DNA of 64,000 bases, taken from positions 17,895,775 through 17,959,774 of the forward strand of contig OZ029915.1 of NCBI GenBank assembly GCA_964023275.1, read 5' to 3'. The DNA is from Norana najaformis. Its lineage: Eukaryota > Annelida > Clitellata > Crassiclitellata > Hormogastridae. The position numbers were made by a program, and so were the translations under genes. A model generated the notes under the pieces. The model saw only the letters and a program-made list of their open reading frames with translations, had not been told where the DNA came from and made no database searches. Of the stretch, positions 11,303-22,528 are shown piece after piece (position 1 is the first letter of the stretch; each line of letters starts with the position of its first letter).

Positions 11303-14137
11303 TTAATGAAATCTGATTGGCTTAAGGACGACTCGTTGCGGCCGCCTCGACACTGACTCAGGTGCAGTAAACACATACGGCTCCACCTCCCCATCAGGAG
11401 TGGTTAATCCTACGTCCCCTTCATCCTGGGTTGACTCATGGTAAGCCCTCAACTTATCTATGTGGGCCACTAAAGGTTTGGCCCTTGGTGACTTCTTTAG
11501 GAGATAAGTCACCGGACTCAACTGGCGCAAAATCTCAAAAGGGCCAGTGAACATCCTCTGCCATTTTGGGCTGCGGCCTATATACCTTCTCGGCGTGAAG
11601 TACCACACCCGGGAACCCACAGTAAATCTAGCAGGGCGAACACGCAAATCATACGCGTGCTTTCTACGCTCAGCAGTTCTCTGTAGCTGCTCACGTTCAA
11701 GTCTGTACGCGGCTTCAAGCTTTCCCACCAGCTCTTCAGCGTAAGCAAAATAAGAGAACTTTTTCTCTTCCTTGTCAGGAGGTCTTCCGTGGACCTCTCT
11801 TAGCCGCTGAGGCGGAGGCCACTGGGCTACCTCACGCATTTCGGCCGGATCCACTGCGATCCCCGTGGGTGTCACCACGTGATACTTACTGGGCTTCAAC
11901 GTGAGGTCCGCTCCCAAAAGTCTTTGGAACATTCGCCTCAACCTTTCTAGATGCTGCTTGGGTGTGTTTGCAAAAACAATCACATCATCATGATACACCG
12001 ATAAAACGATGTCCATCAGCCTCTGGAAAGTAGCCGGTACGTTGCATAATCCAAAGGGCATCAACCGCCGGCTGAAAATCCCCCTGCGCGTGAATAAGGC
12101 GGTCTTGTCCGCCTCTCGAAGATCCATCTCAACCTGGTTATGCCCACTCCTAATGTCCAGGTGATGGTAAACCACCGCCCTAAGTGCAAACGGTTGTCGC
12201 CTCAAGGGTTGCCTGATGGATCGGGCCTCTTCGGTTTCAATCCTATGTTTACAAATTGAGGTACGTCCCAGCTCCACTTCGGTTTTGGAGAACACATTCT
12301 GATATTCCTTCAGCAATTCTTTTGGTTGGCACACCGGGCCTCCCGCGACCTCCTCGGAAGCATCCTTTATCAGTTCTTCTACAAAAGATAGCTCCTCACA
12401 AATCCCGCCATCCCGACAGCTCCCTTCACCACTCTTTAACTCAACAGGATGCAATTCTCCCAGCAATTGATCCTTACAGAGCTTAGTAGAGGTCTCATTT
12501 AGATTTAACACCCGCACAGGCGCTATCTTAGGGTTTTCCGAGACAACAACCCGAGCCAAATGAACACCTGGCTGGACCTCTTTTTTCTCTGTCATCCATG
12601 CTGGGGCGGTAAAGGATAAGTTCCTATACAAGGTCTTGGCCGGTACATCACTCTGTGCTAAGGGGGATATCACTACGTGCTCGGCAACCATCACCCTGCG
12701 GCACCACGAGGAACCATCTCCTTTCACTAGTTGGATGCGCTTTCTGCCGACAAACAGCGTGCCAGTGCCGAATCCCAAACGGCACCGATGCTGCCTCAAC
12801 CAGTCTATCCCTAACATTGGTTCCAGGACCCGGTCCGAAACTAAGAACGAGGTGTCCAACTCAAACCCGCGCCTAATCTTAATGGGAATACTGAGCTCCC
12901 CCAACACTCGGATTTCTGTACCGTTGGCAGCCAAAAGCGTTCGCCTACTTGGGTGCAATTCTAACCCCATTACCGTGGAAAAGGGTACCAGACTAACCTC
13001 TGAGCCAGTGTCGATTAGGCACTTCTGAGATCGGCCGTGGATCACACCTTGAATGTAGATCGTATTCCCATCCGTTCTGCTCGATGATTTTTGCCACGCG
13101 GTGTGGTTCACGGCTGCCGTCTCTTCCTCCGGCTGGTCGTTGGGCGCGGCGGCCTCCGTTGTCGAACTCCGGAATCTCCTCGGCTGACGACAGCGTCTGG
13201 CAAAGTGGCCTCTCTTCCCGCAGTTGTAGCAGGCTCCATCCTGCCTTGCTCTCCCTGGTGGCGTCCCGTCGTGCCCGTCATCTTGTACCGTTCCTTCAGA
13301 CGTCTCATGCAGACTTCGTATCGCCGCTAGTTGTCGATCCATCTTCTTCTCCCATTCGGTTTGCCAACGCCGCTGTGTCTCTCGTTGCGTCGAAAAGAAC
13401 TGTTCCAACTGGTTCTGGAGCGGGCCCATCCAGTCGGCTTCTTGTGTCCCGCGGACGCGGTTCGTAGGACGTCGTCTATCGTCTGCATCCGACATCCGCT
13501 GATAGGTTTCCAGCCGCAAGGCCACACGGTAGGCTTCGTCGAGAGTTCTAGGTTCTCGTTCCCGTACTTTTAATGCCAGTTCACGATCACGGATTGCTTC
13601 CAGGAACGCGTCTCGCGCCACCACCTCGGTCGTTTCGTTCGAGGGCGTCGGGTAGGCGAGCACCACTAACCTTCGGACGTCATGTAGCAAGTCACCCAGA
13701 GTCTCGTTAGGCTGTTGGCGTCGATAATAGAGCTGGGCCCTGAAAGTTTCCGCCTGTCCTTCGGTACCGTATCTCTGCCGCAGTCTCTTGGTGAGATCCT
13801 CGTAGGTAACGTCTTGTTGCGCCCCGAAATCCCACAGCAGCTGGGTTGCAGCTTTATCGAGTGCGCAGCGCAGGAAATCAATCTTGTCCGATGCAGTCCA
13901 CTTGTTATACTTAGCACAAACTTCAAACTGCGTCAGGAATGATTCCACTGATCCGGTCCCGTCGAATTTCCCGGGTTTCATCGGCATCTTCCGAGTTCCC
14001 GTCACGGCGCCGTCTTCGTCTCGGTGTTGTCGGGTGGACATCGTTCTGACTGGACCTCTCGCCACCGCCGATGCAGGACTGTCGAAGTCAATGCCTTCCA
14101 GGAATCGGCTTTGCTGACTCTGACGTCTGTCCGACAT
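11303..14137 (-). CDS. gag-pol open frame of the gypsy fossil
   Basis: A 944-codon open frame between the LTRs. In order: a retrotransposon gag domain (about residues 50-215), a coiled Gln/Arg-rich stretch, a CCHC zinc knuckle CYNCGKRGHFARRC (about 303-316), a retropepsin motif LIDTGSEVSLVP (about 374-385), reverse transcriptase sequence with MPFGLCNVPATF and YHDD (about 658-745), and a GPY/F-type module beginning GPFEIL (about 865-895), as found near the end of Ty3/gypsy integrases. This gene order is diagnostic of Ty3/gypsy. As a fossil it is incomplete relative to an autonomous element. Confidence 0.88.
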   Translation of the reverse strand: MSDRRQSQQSRFLEGIDFDSPASAVARGPVRTMSTRQHRDEDGAVTGTRKMPMKPGKFDGTGSVESFLTQFEVCAKYNKWTASDKIDFLRCALDKAATQLLWDFGAQQDVTYEDLTKRLRQRYGTEGQAETFRAQLYYRRQQPNETLGDLLHDVRRLVVLAYPTPSNETTEVVARDAFLEAIRDRELALKVREREPRTLDEAYRVALRLETYQRMSDADDRRRPTNRVRGTQEADWMGPLQNQLEQFFSTQRETQRRWQTEWEKKMDRQLAAIRSLHETSEGTVQDDGHDGTPPGRARQDGACYNCGKRGHFARRCRQPRRFRSSTTEAAAPNDQPEEETAAVNHTAWQKSSSRTDGNTIYIQGVIHGRSQKCLIDTGSEVSLVPFSTVMGLELHPSRRTLLAANGTEIRVLGELSIPIKIRRGFELDTSFLVSDRVLEPMLGIDWLRQHRCRLGFGTGTLFVGRKRIQLVKGDGSSWCRRVMVAEHVVISPLAQSDVPAKTLYRNLSFTAPAWMTEKKEVQPGVHLARVVVSENPKIAPVRVLNLNETSTKLCKDQLLGELHPVELKSGEGSCRDGGICEELSFVEELIKDASEEVAGGPVCQPKELLKEYQNVFSKTEVELGRTSICKHRIETEEARSIRQPLRRQPFALRAVVYHHLDIRSGHNQVEMDLREADKTALFTRRGIFSRRLMPFGLCNVPATFQRLMDIVLSVYHDDVIVFANTPKQHLERLRRMFQRLLGADLTLKPSKYHVVTPTGIAVDPAEMREVAQWPPPQRLREVHGRPPDKEEKKFSYFAYAEELVGKLEAAYRLEREQLQRTAERRKHAYDLRVRPARFTVGSRVWYFTPRRYIGRSPKWQRMFTGPFEILRQLSPVTYLLKKSPRAKPLVAHIDKLRAYHESTQDEGDVGLTTPDGEVEPYVFTAPESVSRRPQRVVLKPIRFH

Positions 14138-14312
14138 CTCCCTCCTTGTCTCTGGAGTCGAGTGGACGACTCCGCCAAGTCCAGCAGGGTGTAAACGATC
14201 GTGTTGCCCTCCGGCTCCTCAGTGTCCATACTGGCTTCTTACAGACGATCTGTCACAGGTAAACAACTCTTGCGACCGAAGTAAACAGACGACCCCACTT
14301 CTGGTACCAAGT

Positions 14313-14943
14313 TTTGGCGAACGGCGGTCTGTCTTTTCCGTCGACTAGTATTCTGCAAGTCCGTCAGGTTCGGCTCCCCTAAGTCTAGCGGGAGGCTGCT
14401 TCTACTTCTCAAATGAAGGACAACGAAGTGAATCTTTGAATTTATTATTGCTCAACTCAAACGACAACTTCGATTAACTTTGCAGATCAATCGTTCTGTA
14501 TTAGCGCGAACAGTATGCGACAAGTCATCAAACATCGGCAACAACGACAACTCACGGCTACTCGGCAAGAAACTACAGCTGCTCGACAACGACCCAGAGT
14601 AGCTGCCACACAAACCACAGTAGCTACGACACCAACAAACCACAGTAGCTACGACACCAACAAACCACAGTAGCTACGACACCAACAAACCACAGTAGCT
14701 ACGACACACACAACAACCCACAGTAGCTCTTTATATAACCCTCAGCCAAGACCGTGCTGAGCCAAGACCGTGCTGAGCCAAGACCGTGCTGAGCCAAGAC
14801 CGTGCTGAGCCAAGACCGTGCTGAGCCAAGACCGTGCTGAGCCAAGACCGTGCTGAGCGAAGACCGTGCTGAGCCAAGACCGTGCTGAGCCAAGACCGTG
14901 CTGAGTCAAGACCCGTGCTGAGCCATAGCGACGGCTCGCTACA
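14313..14943 (-). repeat. 5' LTR of the gypsy element
   Basis: Direct repeat of 10262-10905 with the same minisatellites. The 16-bp array spans about 14745-14925 and the 25-bp array about 14610-14715. The copy numbers of the two arrays differ from those in the partner LTR. Confidence 0.92.
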
Positions 14944-14947
14944 GTTC

Positions 14948-15192
14948 TTCGCCAGCCATTGTACGGCTTTTCTTAAATCCTTCATTTTTGACATCGACGT
15001 TCGTGAGGTTTAGCATCTTTGAACGACTTCCTATATTCTTATAGTACAAAGCAGGAATCAGTTACTTGCATTATATCTTTACCATACAAAGCCGATATAA
15101 GTTGAGACGTATTACCTGTATCGCCGTAGCTGAGAATGGTTTCCAAATAACTGCGATACACTTGATTGATTACACTGGTCAACATAGAAATC
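14948..15192. other. short spacer, nothing recognised
   Basis: Unique-looking AT-rich DNA between the LTR target duplication and the left inverted repeat of the next element. Confidence 0.5.
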
Positions 15193-15275
15193 GTTACTGA
15201 CTGGAAAAGGCCCTAATGTGTAGCATCTTGGTGTGCTGAACACGAATATAACCATAAAATTTTTTTATTGGCTCT

Positions 15276-15480
15276 CGTTTTGAAAATATTTCATATAGTT
15301 CATTTTTTATGTTTCACCATGTAAATTTATGCAGTAGGATTGCGACAATATCCTAAATAAGTCTAGAATGATGTAATATTCCACCTCATTGCATAATCCC
15401 ATCATGGACACATCATGCACAGTTGATTACGTCATTTTCTGATGCAATGTAAAACTACAGCCAGTCGGCTGCTGACGTAA
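15276..15480 (+). other. leader region between left TIR and promoter
   Basis: AT-rich, with no open frame. It contains TGATTACGTCATTTTC, a further CRE/AP-1-like site near 15425-15440. Confidence 0.4.
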
Positions 15481-15510
15481 GATGACGTCAGCAGTGTACT
15501 ATATAAAGCG
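15471..15510 (+). promoter_or_regulatory. CRE palindrome plus TATA box of the 563-aa gene
   Basis: A perfect 10-bp inverted repeat (CTGCTGACGT ... ACGTCAGCAG, 7-nt spacer) contains the full cAMP-response element TGACGTCA at 15483-15490. A TATA box, TATATAAAG, follows at 15500-15508. Transcription would start near 15530-15540, about 90 bp before the ATG. The close spacing of CRE, TATA and coding start gives a compact complete promoter inside the inverted repeats. Confidence 0.65.
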
Positions 15511-15622
15511 AGTCGGAACGGTTGAGCATTTACAATATTACAGACTTTGTGCGAGACAGTTTAAGTTACTGTTTTATAAAACTATTATTACTTTATCCAT
15601 TTAGATACAATACAGAACAGTA

Positions 15623-17314
15623 ATGCCTCGGAAGTGCGTAAATACTGTGGACAACTTTTGTTACATTTGTGGGGAAGTGACATTTGCCAACCAGAAGAAA
15701 AGTATCACTTATCAAGTCAAGAAGGCATATCATGCTTACTTCGAATGCAAGGTTGGTGACCAAGACAAGCCATGGGCCCCGCATATATGCTGTGCTACAT
15801 GTACAACACAGCTTTCACAGTGGTCGAATGGCAAAAGACCATCAATGCCGTTTGCAGTTCCCATGGTGTGGAGAGAGCAAAGCAACCACGTAGATGACTG
15901 TTACTTCTGCTTGGTTCCTCCTCTTTCCGGTGGAATAACGAAGCAAAAGAAGTCGACAATAGTCTACCCAAACATTCCGTCAGCATTGAGACCAGTTCCA
16001 CATGGTGATGGACTTCCTATTCCAGAACCTCCAGCAGAATATATTTTCCTTGATTCATCTGATGAGGACAAGGGTGAGCCGACATGTTCTTCTCCTGGTC
16101 CGTCAGCGTTCAGTGATCCCGATTTTCACTGTGGTGCATCATCAACCCCACACAGAATAACACAGGAAGAACTAAATGACCTTGTTCGTGATTTGGACTT
16201 ATCCAAAAACAAGGCAGAATTGCTAGGATCAAGACTCCAACAATGGAATCTTCTAGAAGAAGATGTCACAATTACTTCATATAGAAAGCGCCATCAGCAG
16301 TTGGAACCTTTCTTTATGAAGGAAGGTAATCTGGTATTCTGTTCCAATATTGACGACCTCATGAATGCCTTACAGATCACACATGACCCACAAGAATGGA
16401 GACTCTTTGTAGACTCTTCAACACTGAGTCTTAAGGCTGTGCTTTTGCACAATGGAAACCGTCTTCCATCTATTCCATTAGCGCATGCTGTCCACATGAA
16501 AGAGACATACGATAACCTAAAACAGCTACTGCATTCCATTGACTATAACAGGTACAAATGGCACCTGTGTGGTGATTTGAAGGTAGTTGCCATTTTAATG
16601 GGACTGCAGCAAGGATATACAAAATATATGTGTTTCTTGTGTGAGTGGGATAGCCGAGCAAGAGAGTTGCACTACGTGCGGAAGGAATGGACTCCCAGAC
16701 AAAACATGGCAGTTGGACAGAAGAATATCCAGCACCCAGCTCTGGTCGAGGCTCACAAAATCCTACTACCACCCCTTCACATCAAACTAGGTTTGGTGAA
16801 GAACTTCGTGAAAGCCATGGACCGCACTTCGCCAGCTTTCCGATACCTGCATGAAAAATTCCCTCGACTCAGCGAAGCAAAGATTAAAGAGGGAGTTTTT
16901 GTGGGTCCTCAGATTAGAGAACTCTTCAAAGATGACCGCTTCAACAACTTGCTGGAGGGTGATGAGAAACAAGCATGGAATGCTTTTCGTCTAGTGTCTA
17001 CAGACTTTCTGGGGAATGTTAGGGCAGAAAACTACAAGGAACTAGTAGAAGACATGCTCAAGCAGTACCAGAAATTTCGCTGCAATATGTCTCTGAAGAT
17101 GCATTTCCTTCATTCCCATCTGGATTTCTTCCCTGACAACTGTGGTATGGTTAGTGACGAACATGGCGAACGTTTTCATCAAGATATCGCAACAATGGAG
17201 CAAAGGTACCAGGGAAAATGGTCCACTACAATGTTGGCTGACTACTGCTGGACACTCCGCAGAGATGCTCCCGAACAGCTGTACAAGAGACAGGCAAAAA
17301 AATCTAAGAACTAG
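15623..17314 (+). CDS. intronless 563-aa transposase-like protein, family unnamed
   Basis: A single uninterrupted frame starts at ATG 15623, the first ATG after the TATA box. The N-terminus is Cys-rich: CYIC (13-16), C42, CCATC (56-60) and CYFC (93-96) suggest two zinc-binding modules. An acidic, Ser/Pro-rich linker follows (about 125-180). The C-terminal half has a layout like an RNase H-fold DDE enzyme: Asp264 in a FVDSS strand, Asp318 in HLCGDLKV, a CFLC-x-WD knuckle (337-343), a conserved PPLHIKLGL (about 383-391) and Glu516 in SDEHGERFHQD. I recall similar proteins, annotated as uncharacterized and intronless, in many invertebrates; that is memory, not a search. The DDE assignment is inference. 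An intact frame between eroded inverted repeats suggests either recent arrival or retention by selection. A structure prediction would decide whether the three acidic residues meet. Confidence 0.8.
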   Translation: MPRKCVNTVDNFCYICGEVTFANQKKSITYQVKKAYHAYFECKVGDQDKPWAPHICCATCTTQLSQWSNGKRPSMPFAVPMVWREQSNHVDDCYFCLVPPLSGGITKQKKSTIVYPNIPSALRPVPHGDGLPIPEPPAEYIFLDSSDEDKGEPTCSSPGPSAFSDPDFHCGASSTPHRITQEELNDLVRDLDLSKNKAELLGSRLQQWNLLEEDVTITSYRKRHQQLEPFFMKEGNLVFCSNIDDLMNALQITHDPQEWRLFVDSSTLSLKAVLLHNGNRLPSIPLAHAVHMKETYDNLKQLLHSIDYNRYKWHLCGDLKVVAILMGLQQGYTKYMCFLCEWDSRARELHYVRKEWTPRQNMAVGQKNIQHPALVEAHKILLPPLHIKLGLVKNFVKAMDRTSPAFRYLHEKFPRLSEAKIKEGVFVGPQIRELFKDDRFNNLLEGDEKQAWNAFRLVSTDFLGNVRAENYKELVEDMLKQYQKFRCNMSLKMHFLHSHLDFFPDNCGMVSDEHGERFHQDIATMEQRYQGKWSTTMLADYCWTLRRDAPEQLYKRQAKKSKN

Positions 17315-17495
17315 TCTATGACCTGGTTTTTACAAATATTAACTGTAAGTGTATCACTATTGGCATGCATTGTGCGATATAAAATTACTTCATTTCAGAT
17401 TACAAAAAAACTAGAGCCAATTCGGCATTTTCACTGTCATATTCGTGTTCAGCACATACAAATTGATAAGAACTGACTAATTTCATTTCAGTAAC
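17315..17495 (+). other. 3' flank and right TIR of the 563-aa unit
   Basis: About 100 bp of AT-rich 3' untranslated sequence, with no canonical AATAAA seen, then the right inverted repeat (17413-17495). Satellite monomers begin about 30 bp further on. Confidence 0.6.
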
Positions 17496-19855
17496 ATGAC
17501 TTTTGTAAAAATTTGTTGTCCAGTGTTATTAATTTGATTGTGTTGGGAGAAAACGTCACACAATGCAGATTATTAATTTGATTGTGTTGAAAGAAAACGT
17601 CACATAATGGCGATTATTAATTTGAATGTGTTGGGAGAAAACGTCACACAATGCAGATTATTAATTTGATTGTGTTGAAAGAAAACGTCACATAATGGCG
17701 ATTATTAATTTGAATGTGTTGGGAGAAAACGTCACACAATGCAGATTATTAATTTGATTGTGTTGAAAGAAAACGTCACATAATGGCGATTATTAATTTG
17801 AATGTGTTGGGAGAAAACGTCACACAATGCAGATTATTAATTTGATTGTGTTGAAAGAAAACGACACATAATGGCGATTATTAATTTGATTGTGTTGAAA
17901 GAAAACGTCACATAATGGCGACTATTAATTTGAATGTGTTGGGAGAAAACGTCACACAATGCAGATTATTAATTTGATTGTGTTGGGAGAAAACGTCACA
18001 TAATGGCGATTATTAATTTGAATGTGTTGGGAGAAAACGTCACATAATAGCGATTATTAATTTGAATGTGTTGGGAGAAAACGTCACACAATGCAGATTA
18101 TTAATTTGATTGTGTTGAAAGAAAACGTCACATAATGGCGATTATTAATTTGAATGTGTTGGGAGAAAACGTCACACAATGCAGATTATTAATTTGATTG
18201 TGTTGAAAGAAAACGTCACATAATGGCGATTATTAATTTGAATGTGTTGGGAGAAAACGTCACACAATGCAGATTATTAATTTGATTGTGTTGAAAGAAA
18301 ACGTCACATAATGGCGATTATTAATTTGAATGTGTTGGGAGAAAACGTCACACAATGCAGATTATTAATTTGATTGTGTTGAAAGAAAACGACACATAAT
18401 GGCGATTATTAATTTGATTGTGTTGAAAGAAAACGTCACATAATGGCGACTATTAATTTGAATGTGTTGGGAGAAAACGTCACACAATGCAGATTATTAA
18501 TTTGATTGTGTTGGGAGAAAACGTCACATAATGGCGATTATTAATTTGAATGTGTTGGGAGAAAACGTCACATAATAGCGATTATTAATTTGAATGTGTT
18601 GGGAGAAAACGTCACACAATGCAGATTATTAATTTGATTGTGTTGAAAGAAAACGTCACATAATGGCGATTATTAATTTGAATGTGTTGGGAGAAAACGT
18701 CACACAATGCAGATTATTAATTTGATTGTGTTGAAAGAAAACGTCACATAATGGCGATTATTAATTTGAATGTGTTGGGAGAAAACGTCACACAATGCAG
18801 ATTAGTAATTTGATTGTGTTGAAAGAAAACGACACATAATGGCGATTATTAATTTGATTGTGTTGAAAGAAAACGTCACATAATGGCGACTATTAATTTG
18901 AATGTGTTGGGAGAAAACGTCACACAATGCAGATTATTAATTTGATTGTGTTGGGAGAAAACGTCACATAATGGCGATTATTAATTTGAATGTGTTGGGA
19001 GAAAACGTCACACAATGCAGATTATTAATTTGATTGTGTTGAAAGAAAACGTCACATAATGGCGATTATTAATTTGAATGTGTTGGGAGAAAACGTCACA
19101 CAATGCAGATTATTAATTTGATTGTGTTGAAAGAAAACGTCACATAATGGCGATTATTAATTTGAATGTGTTGGGAGAAAACGTCACACAATGCAGATTA
19201 TTAATTTGATTGTGTTGAAAGAAAACGACACATAATGGCGATTATTAATTTGATTGTGTTGAAAGAAAACGTCACATAATGGCGATTATTAATTTGAATG
19301 TGTTGGGAGAAAACGTCACACAATGCAGATTATTAATTTGATTGTGTTGGGAGAAAACGTCACATAATGGCGATTATTAATTTGAATGTGTTGGGAGAAA
19401 ACGTCACATAATAGCGATTATTAATTTGAATGTGTTGGGAGAAAACGTCACACAATGCAGATTATTAATTTGATTGTGTTGAAAGAAAACGTCACATAAT
19501 GGCGATTATTAATTTGAATGTGTTGGGAGAAAACGTCACACAATGCAGAATATTAATTTGATTGTGTTGAAAGAAAACGTCACATAATGGCGATTATTAA
19601 TTTGAATGTGTTGGGAGAAAACGTCACACAATGCAGATTATTAATTTGATCGTGTTGGGAGAAAACGTCACATAATGGCGATTATTAATTTGAATGTGTT
19701 GGGAGAAAACGTCACACAATGCAGATTATTAATTTGATTGTGTTGAAAGAAAACGTCACATAATGGCGATTATTAATTTGAATGTGTTGGGAGAAAACGT
19801 CACACAATGCAGATTATTAATTTTATTGTGTTGAAAGAAAACGTCACATAATGGC

Positions 19856-20285
19856 GATTACACTTTTAATTCTGTTGAAAGAAAACGTCACACTATGGCA
19901 CTTATTAATTTGATTGTGTCTAAAGAAAACGTCATACAATGGCGATTATTAATTTATTGTGTTTACACAAAACGTCTCACAATAGCGATTATTAATTTTC
20001 TGTCAAAAAAAACTCACACAATGGCGATTATTAATTTGAATGTGTTTAAAGAAAACGTCACACGATGGGGATTATTAATTTGTGTTCGAAGAAAACGTCA
20101 CACAATGGCGAATATTAATCTCATTGTGTTGAGAGTATACATCAAACAAAGCGATTATTATTTTGAATGCTTTTAATTAAGGAAAACCTCACATAATGGC
20201 GATTTTTAATTTGATTGTATTGAGAGAAAACGTCACACAATAGCGATTATTAATTTGAATGTGTTTAATTTTATGAAAACGTCAC
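19856..20285. repeat. diverged satellite segment, copy 1
   Basis: Monomers here have unequal length and sequence (GATTACACTTTTAATTCTG, then ATTTTCTGTC and GCTTTTAATTAAGG). The same segment, almost base for base, recurs at 22098-22528 and 24517-24945, so the differences pre-date amplification of the large blocks. Confidence 0.9.
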
Positions 20286-22097
20286 ATAATGGCGATTATT
20301 AATTTGAATGTGTTGGGAGAAAACGTCACACAATGCAGATTATTAATTTGATTGTGTTGAAAGAAAACGACACATAATGGCGATTATTAATTTGATTGTG
20401 TTGAAAGAAAACGTCACATAATGGCGACTATTAATTTGAATGTGTTGGGAGAAAACGTCACACAATGCAGATTATTAATTTGATTGTGTTGGGAGAAAAC
20501 GTCACATAATGGCGATTATTAATTTGAATGTGTTGGGAGAAAACGTCACATAATAGCGATTATTAATTTGAATGTGTTGGGAGAAAACGTCACACAATGC
20601 AGATTATTAATTTGATTGTGTTGAAAGAAAACGTCACATAATGGCGATTATTAATTTGAATGTGTTGGGAGAAAACGTCACACAATGCAGATTATTAATT
20701 TGATTGTGTTGAAAGAAAACGTCACATAATGGCGATTATTAATTTGAATGTGTTGGGAGAAAACGTCACACAATGCAGATTATTAATTTGATTGTGTTGA
20801 AAGAAAACGACACATAATGGCGATTATTAATTTGATTGTGTTGAAAGAAAACGTCACATAATGGCGACTATTAATTTGAATGTGTTGGGAGAAAACGTCA
20901 CACAATGCAGATTATTAATTTGATTGTGTTGGGAGAAAACGTCACATAATGGCGATTATTAATTTGAATGTGTTGGGAGAAAACGTCACACAATGCAGAT
21001 TATTAATTTGATTGTGTTGAAAGAAAACGTCACATAATGGCGATTATTAATTTGAATGTGTTGGGAGAAAACGTCACACAATGCAGATTATTAATTTGAT
21101 TGTGTTGAAAGAAAACGTCACATAATGGCGATTATTAATTTGAATGTGTTGGGAGAAAACGTCACACAATGCAGATTATTAATTTGATTGTGTTGAAAGA
21201 AAACGACACATAATGGCGATTATTAATTTGATTGTGTTGAAAGAAAACGTCACATAATGGCGACTATTAATTTGAATGTGTTGGGAGAAAACGTCACACA
21301 ATGCAGATTATTAATTTGATTATGTTGGGAGAAAACGTCACATAATGGCGATTATTAATTTGAATGTGTTGGGAGAAAACGTCACATAATAGCGATTATT
21401 AATTTGAATGTGTTGGGAGAAAACGTCACACAATGCAGATTATTAATTTGATTGTGTTGAAAGAAAACGTCACATAATGGCGATTATTAATTTGAATGTG
21501 TTGGGAGAAAACGTCACACAATGCAGAATATTAATTTGATTGTGTTGAAAGAAAACGTCACATAATGGCGATTATTAATTTGAATGTGTTGGGAGAAAAC
21601 GTCACACAATGCAGATTATTAATTTGATCGTGTTGGGAGAAAACGTCACATAATGGCGATTATTAATTTGAATGTGTTGGGAGAAAACGTCACACAATGC
21701 AGATTATTAATTTGATTGTGTTGAAAGAAAACGTCACATAATGGCGATTATTAATTTGAATGTGTTGGGAGAAAACGTCACACAATGCAGAATATTAATT
21801 TGATTGTGTTGAAAGAAAACGTCACATAATGGCGATTATTAATTTGAATGTGTTGGGAGAAAACGTCACACAATGCAGATTATTAATTTGATCGTGTTGG
21901 GAGAAAACGTCACATAATGGCGATTATTAATTTGAATGTGTTGGGAGAAAACGTCACACAATGCAGATTATTAATTTGATTGTGTTGAAAGAAAACGTCA
22001 CATAATGGCGATTATTAATTTGAATGTGTTGGGAGAAAACGTCACACAATGCAGATTATTAATTTGATTGTGTTGAAAGAAAACGTCACATAATGGC

Positions 22098-22528
22098 GAT
22101 TACACTTTTAATTCTGTTGAAAGAAAACGTCACACTATGGCACTTATTAATTTGATTGTGTCTAAAGAAAACGTCATACAATGGCGATTATTAATTTATT
22201 GTGTTTACACAAAACGTCTCACAATAGCGATTATTAATTTTCTGTCAAAAAAAAACTCACACAATGGCGATTATTAATTTGAATGTGTTTAAAGAAAACG
22301 TCACACGATGGGGATTATTAATTTGTGTTGGAAGAAAACGTCACACAATGGCGAATATTAATCTCATTGTGTTGAGAGTATACATCAAACAAAGCGATTA
22401 TTATTTTGAATGCTTTTAATTAAGGAAAACCTCACATAATGGCGATTTTTAATTTGATTGTATTGAGAGAAAACGTCACACAATAGCGATTATTAATTTG
22501 AATGTGTTTAATTTTATGAAAACGTCAC
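22098..22528. repeat. diverged satellite segment, copy 2
   Basis: Near-identical to the segment at 19856, with one extra A in a homopolymer and one base change noticed. Start-to-start distance from copy 1 is 2242 bp. Confidence 0.9.

Larger units (their letters stand above)
10262..14943 (-). mobile_element. Ty3/gypsy LTR retrotransposon fossil, minus orientation
   Basis: Two direct repeats of about 630-645 bp (10262-10905 and 14313-14943) bracket a gag-pol-like region. The target duplication GTTC is seen at 10258-10261 and 14944-14947. A polypurine tract adjoins the inner edge of the left LTR (10906-10920, purine on the minus strand), and a primer-binding region starting with TGG lies just inside the right LTR. 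The body carries gag, a CCHC zinc knuckle, an aspartic protease motif, part of a reverse transcriptase and a GPY/F-like C-terminal module. It looks broken rather than whole, with few breaks, because not every part of the usual pol set is represented. The two LTRs differ by only a handful of bases plus repeat copy number, so the insertion is fairly young. Confidence 0.93.
15193..17495 (+). mobile_element. TIR-bounded unit carrying the 563-aa gene (unclassified DNA transposon candidate)
   Basis: The gene at 15623 lies between inverted repeats. GTTACTGA starts at 15193 and, on the minus strand, at 17495. TGCTGAACACGAATAT is at 15234-15249 and inverted at 17439-17454. ATTGGCTCT is at 15267-15275 and inverted at 17413-17421. 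The three blocks keep exactly the same spacing (41 and 33 bp) on both sides, so the 83-bp ends align without gaps at roughly 60% identity. No clear target duplication flanks them. The whole is 2303 bp with one intronless gene. The unit may be a transposon of a superfamily I cannot name, or an immobilised, domesticated copy. Confidence 0.7.

Noticed and set aside
12256-14262. Several plus-strand frames opposite the gypsy gag-pol region
   Set aside because: Shadows of the minus-strand gag-pol frame.
19895-20176. 93-codon frame in the satellite
   Set aside because: It translates the diverged satellite segment only, and the same segment occurs three times.
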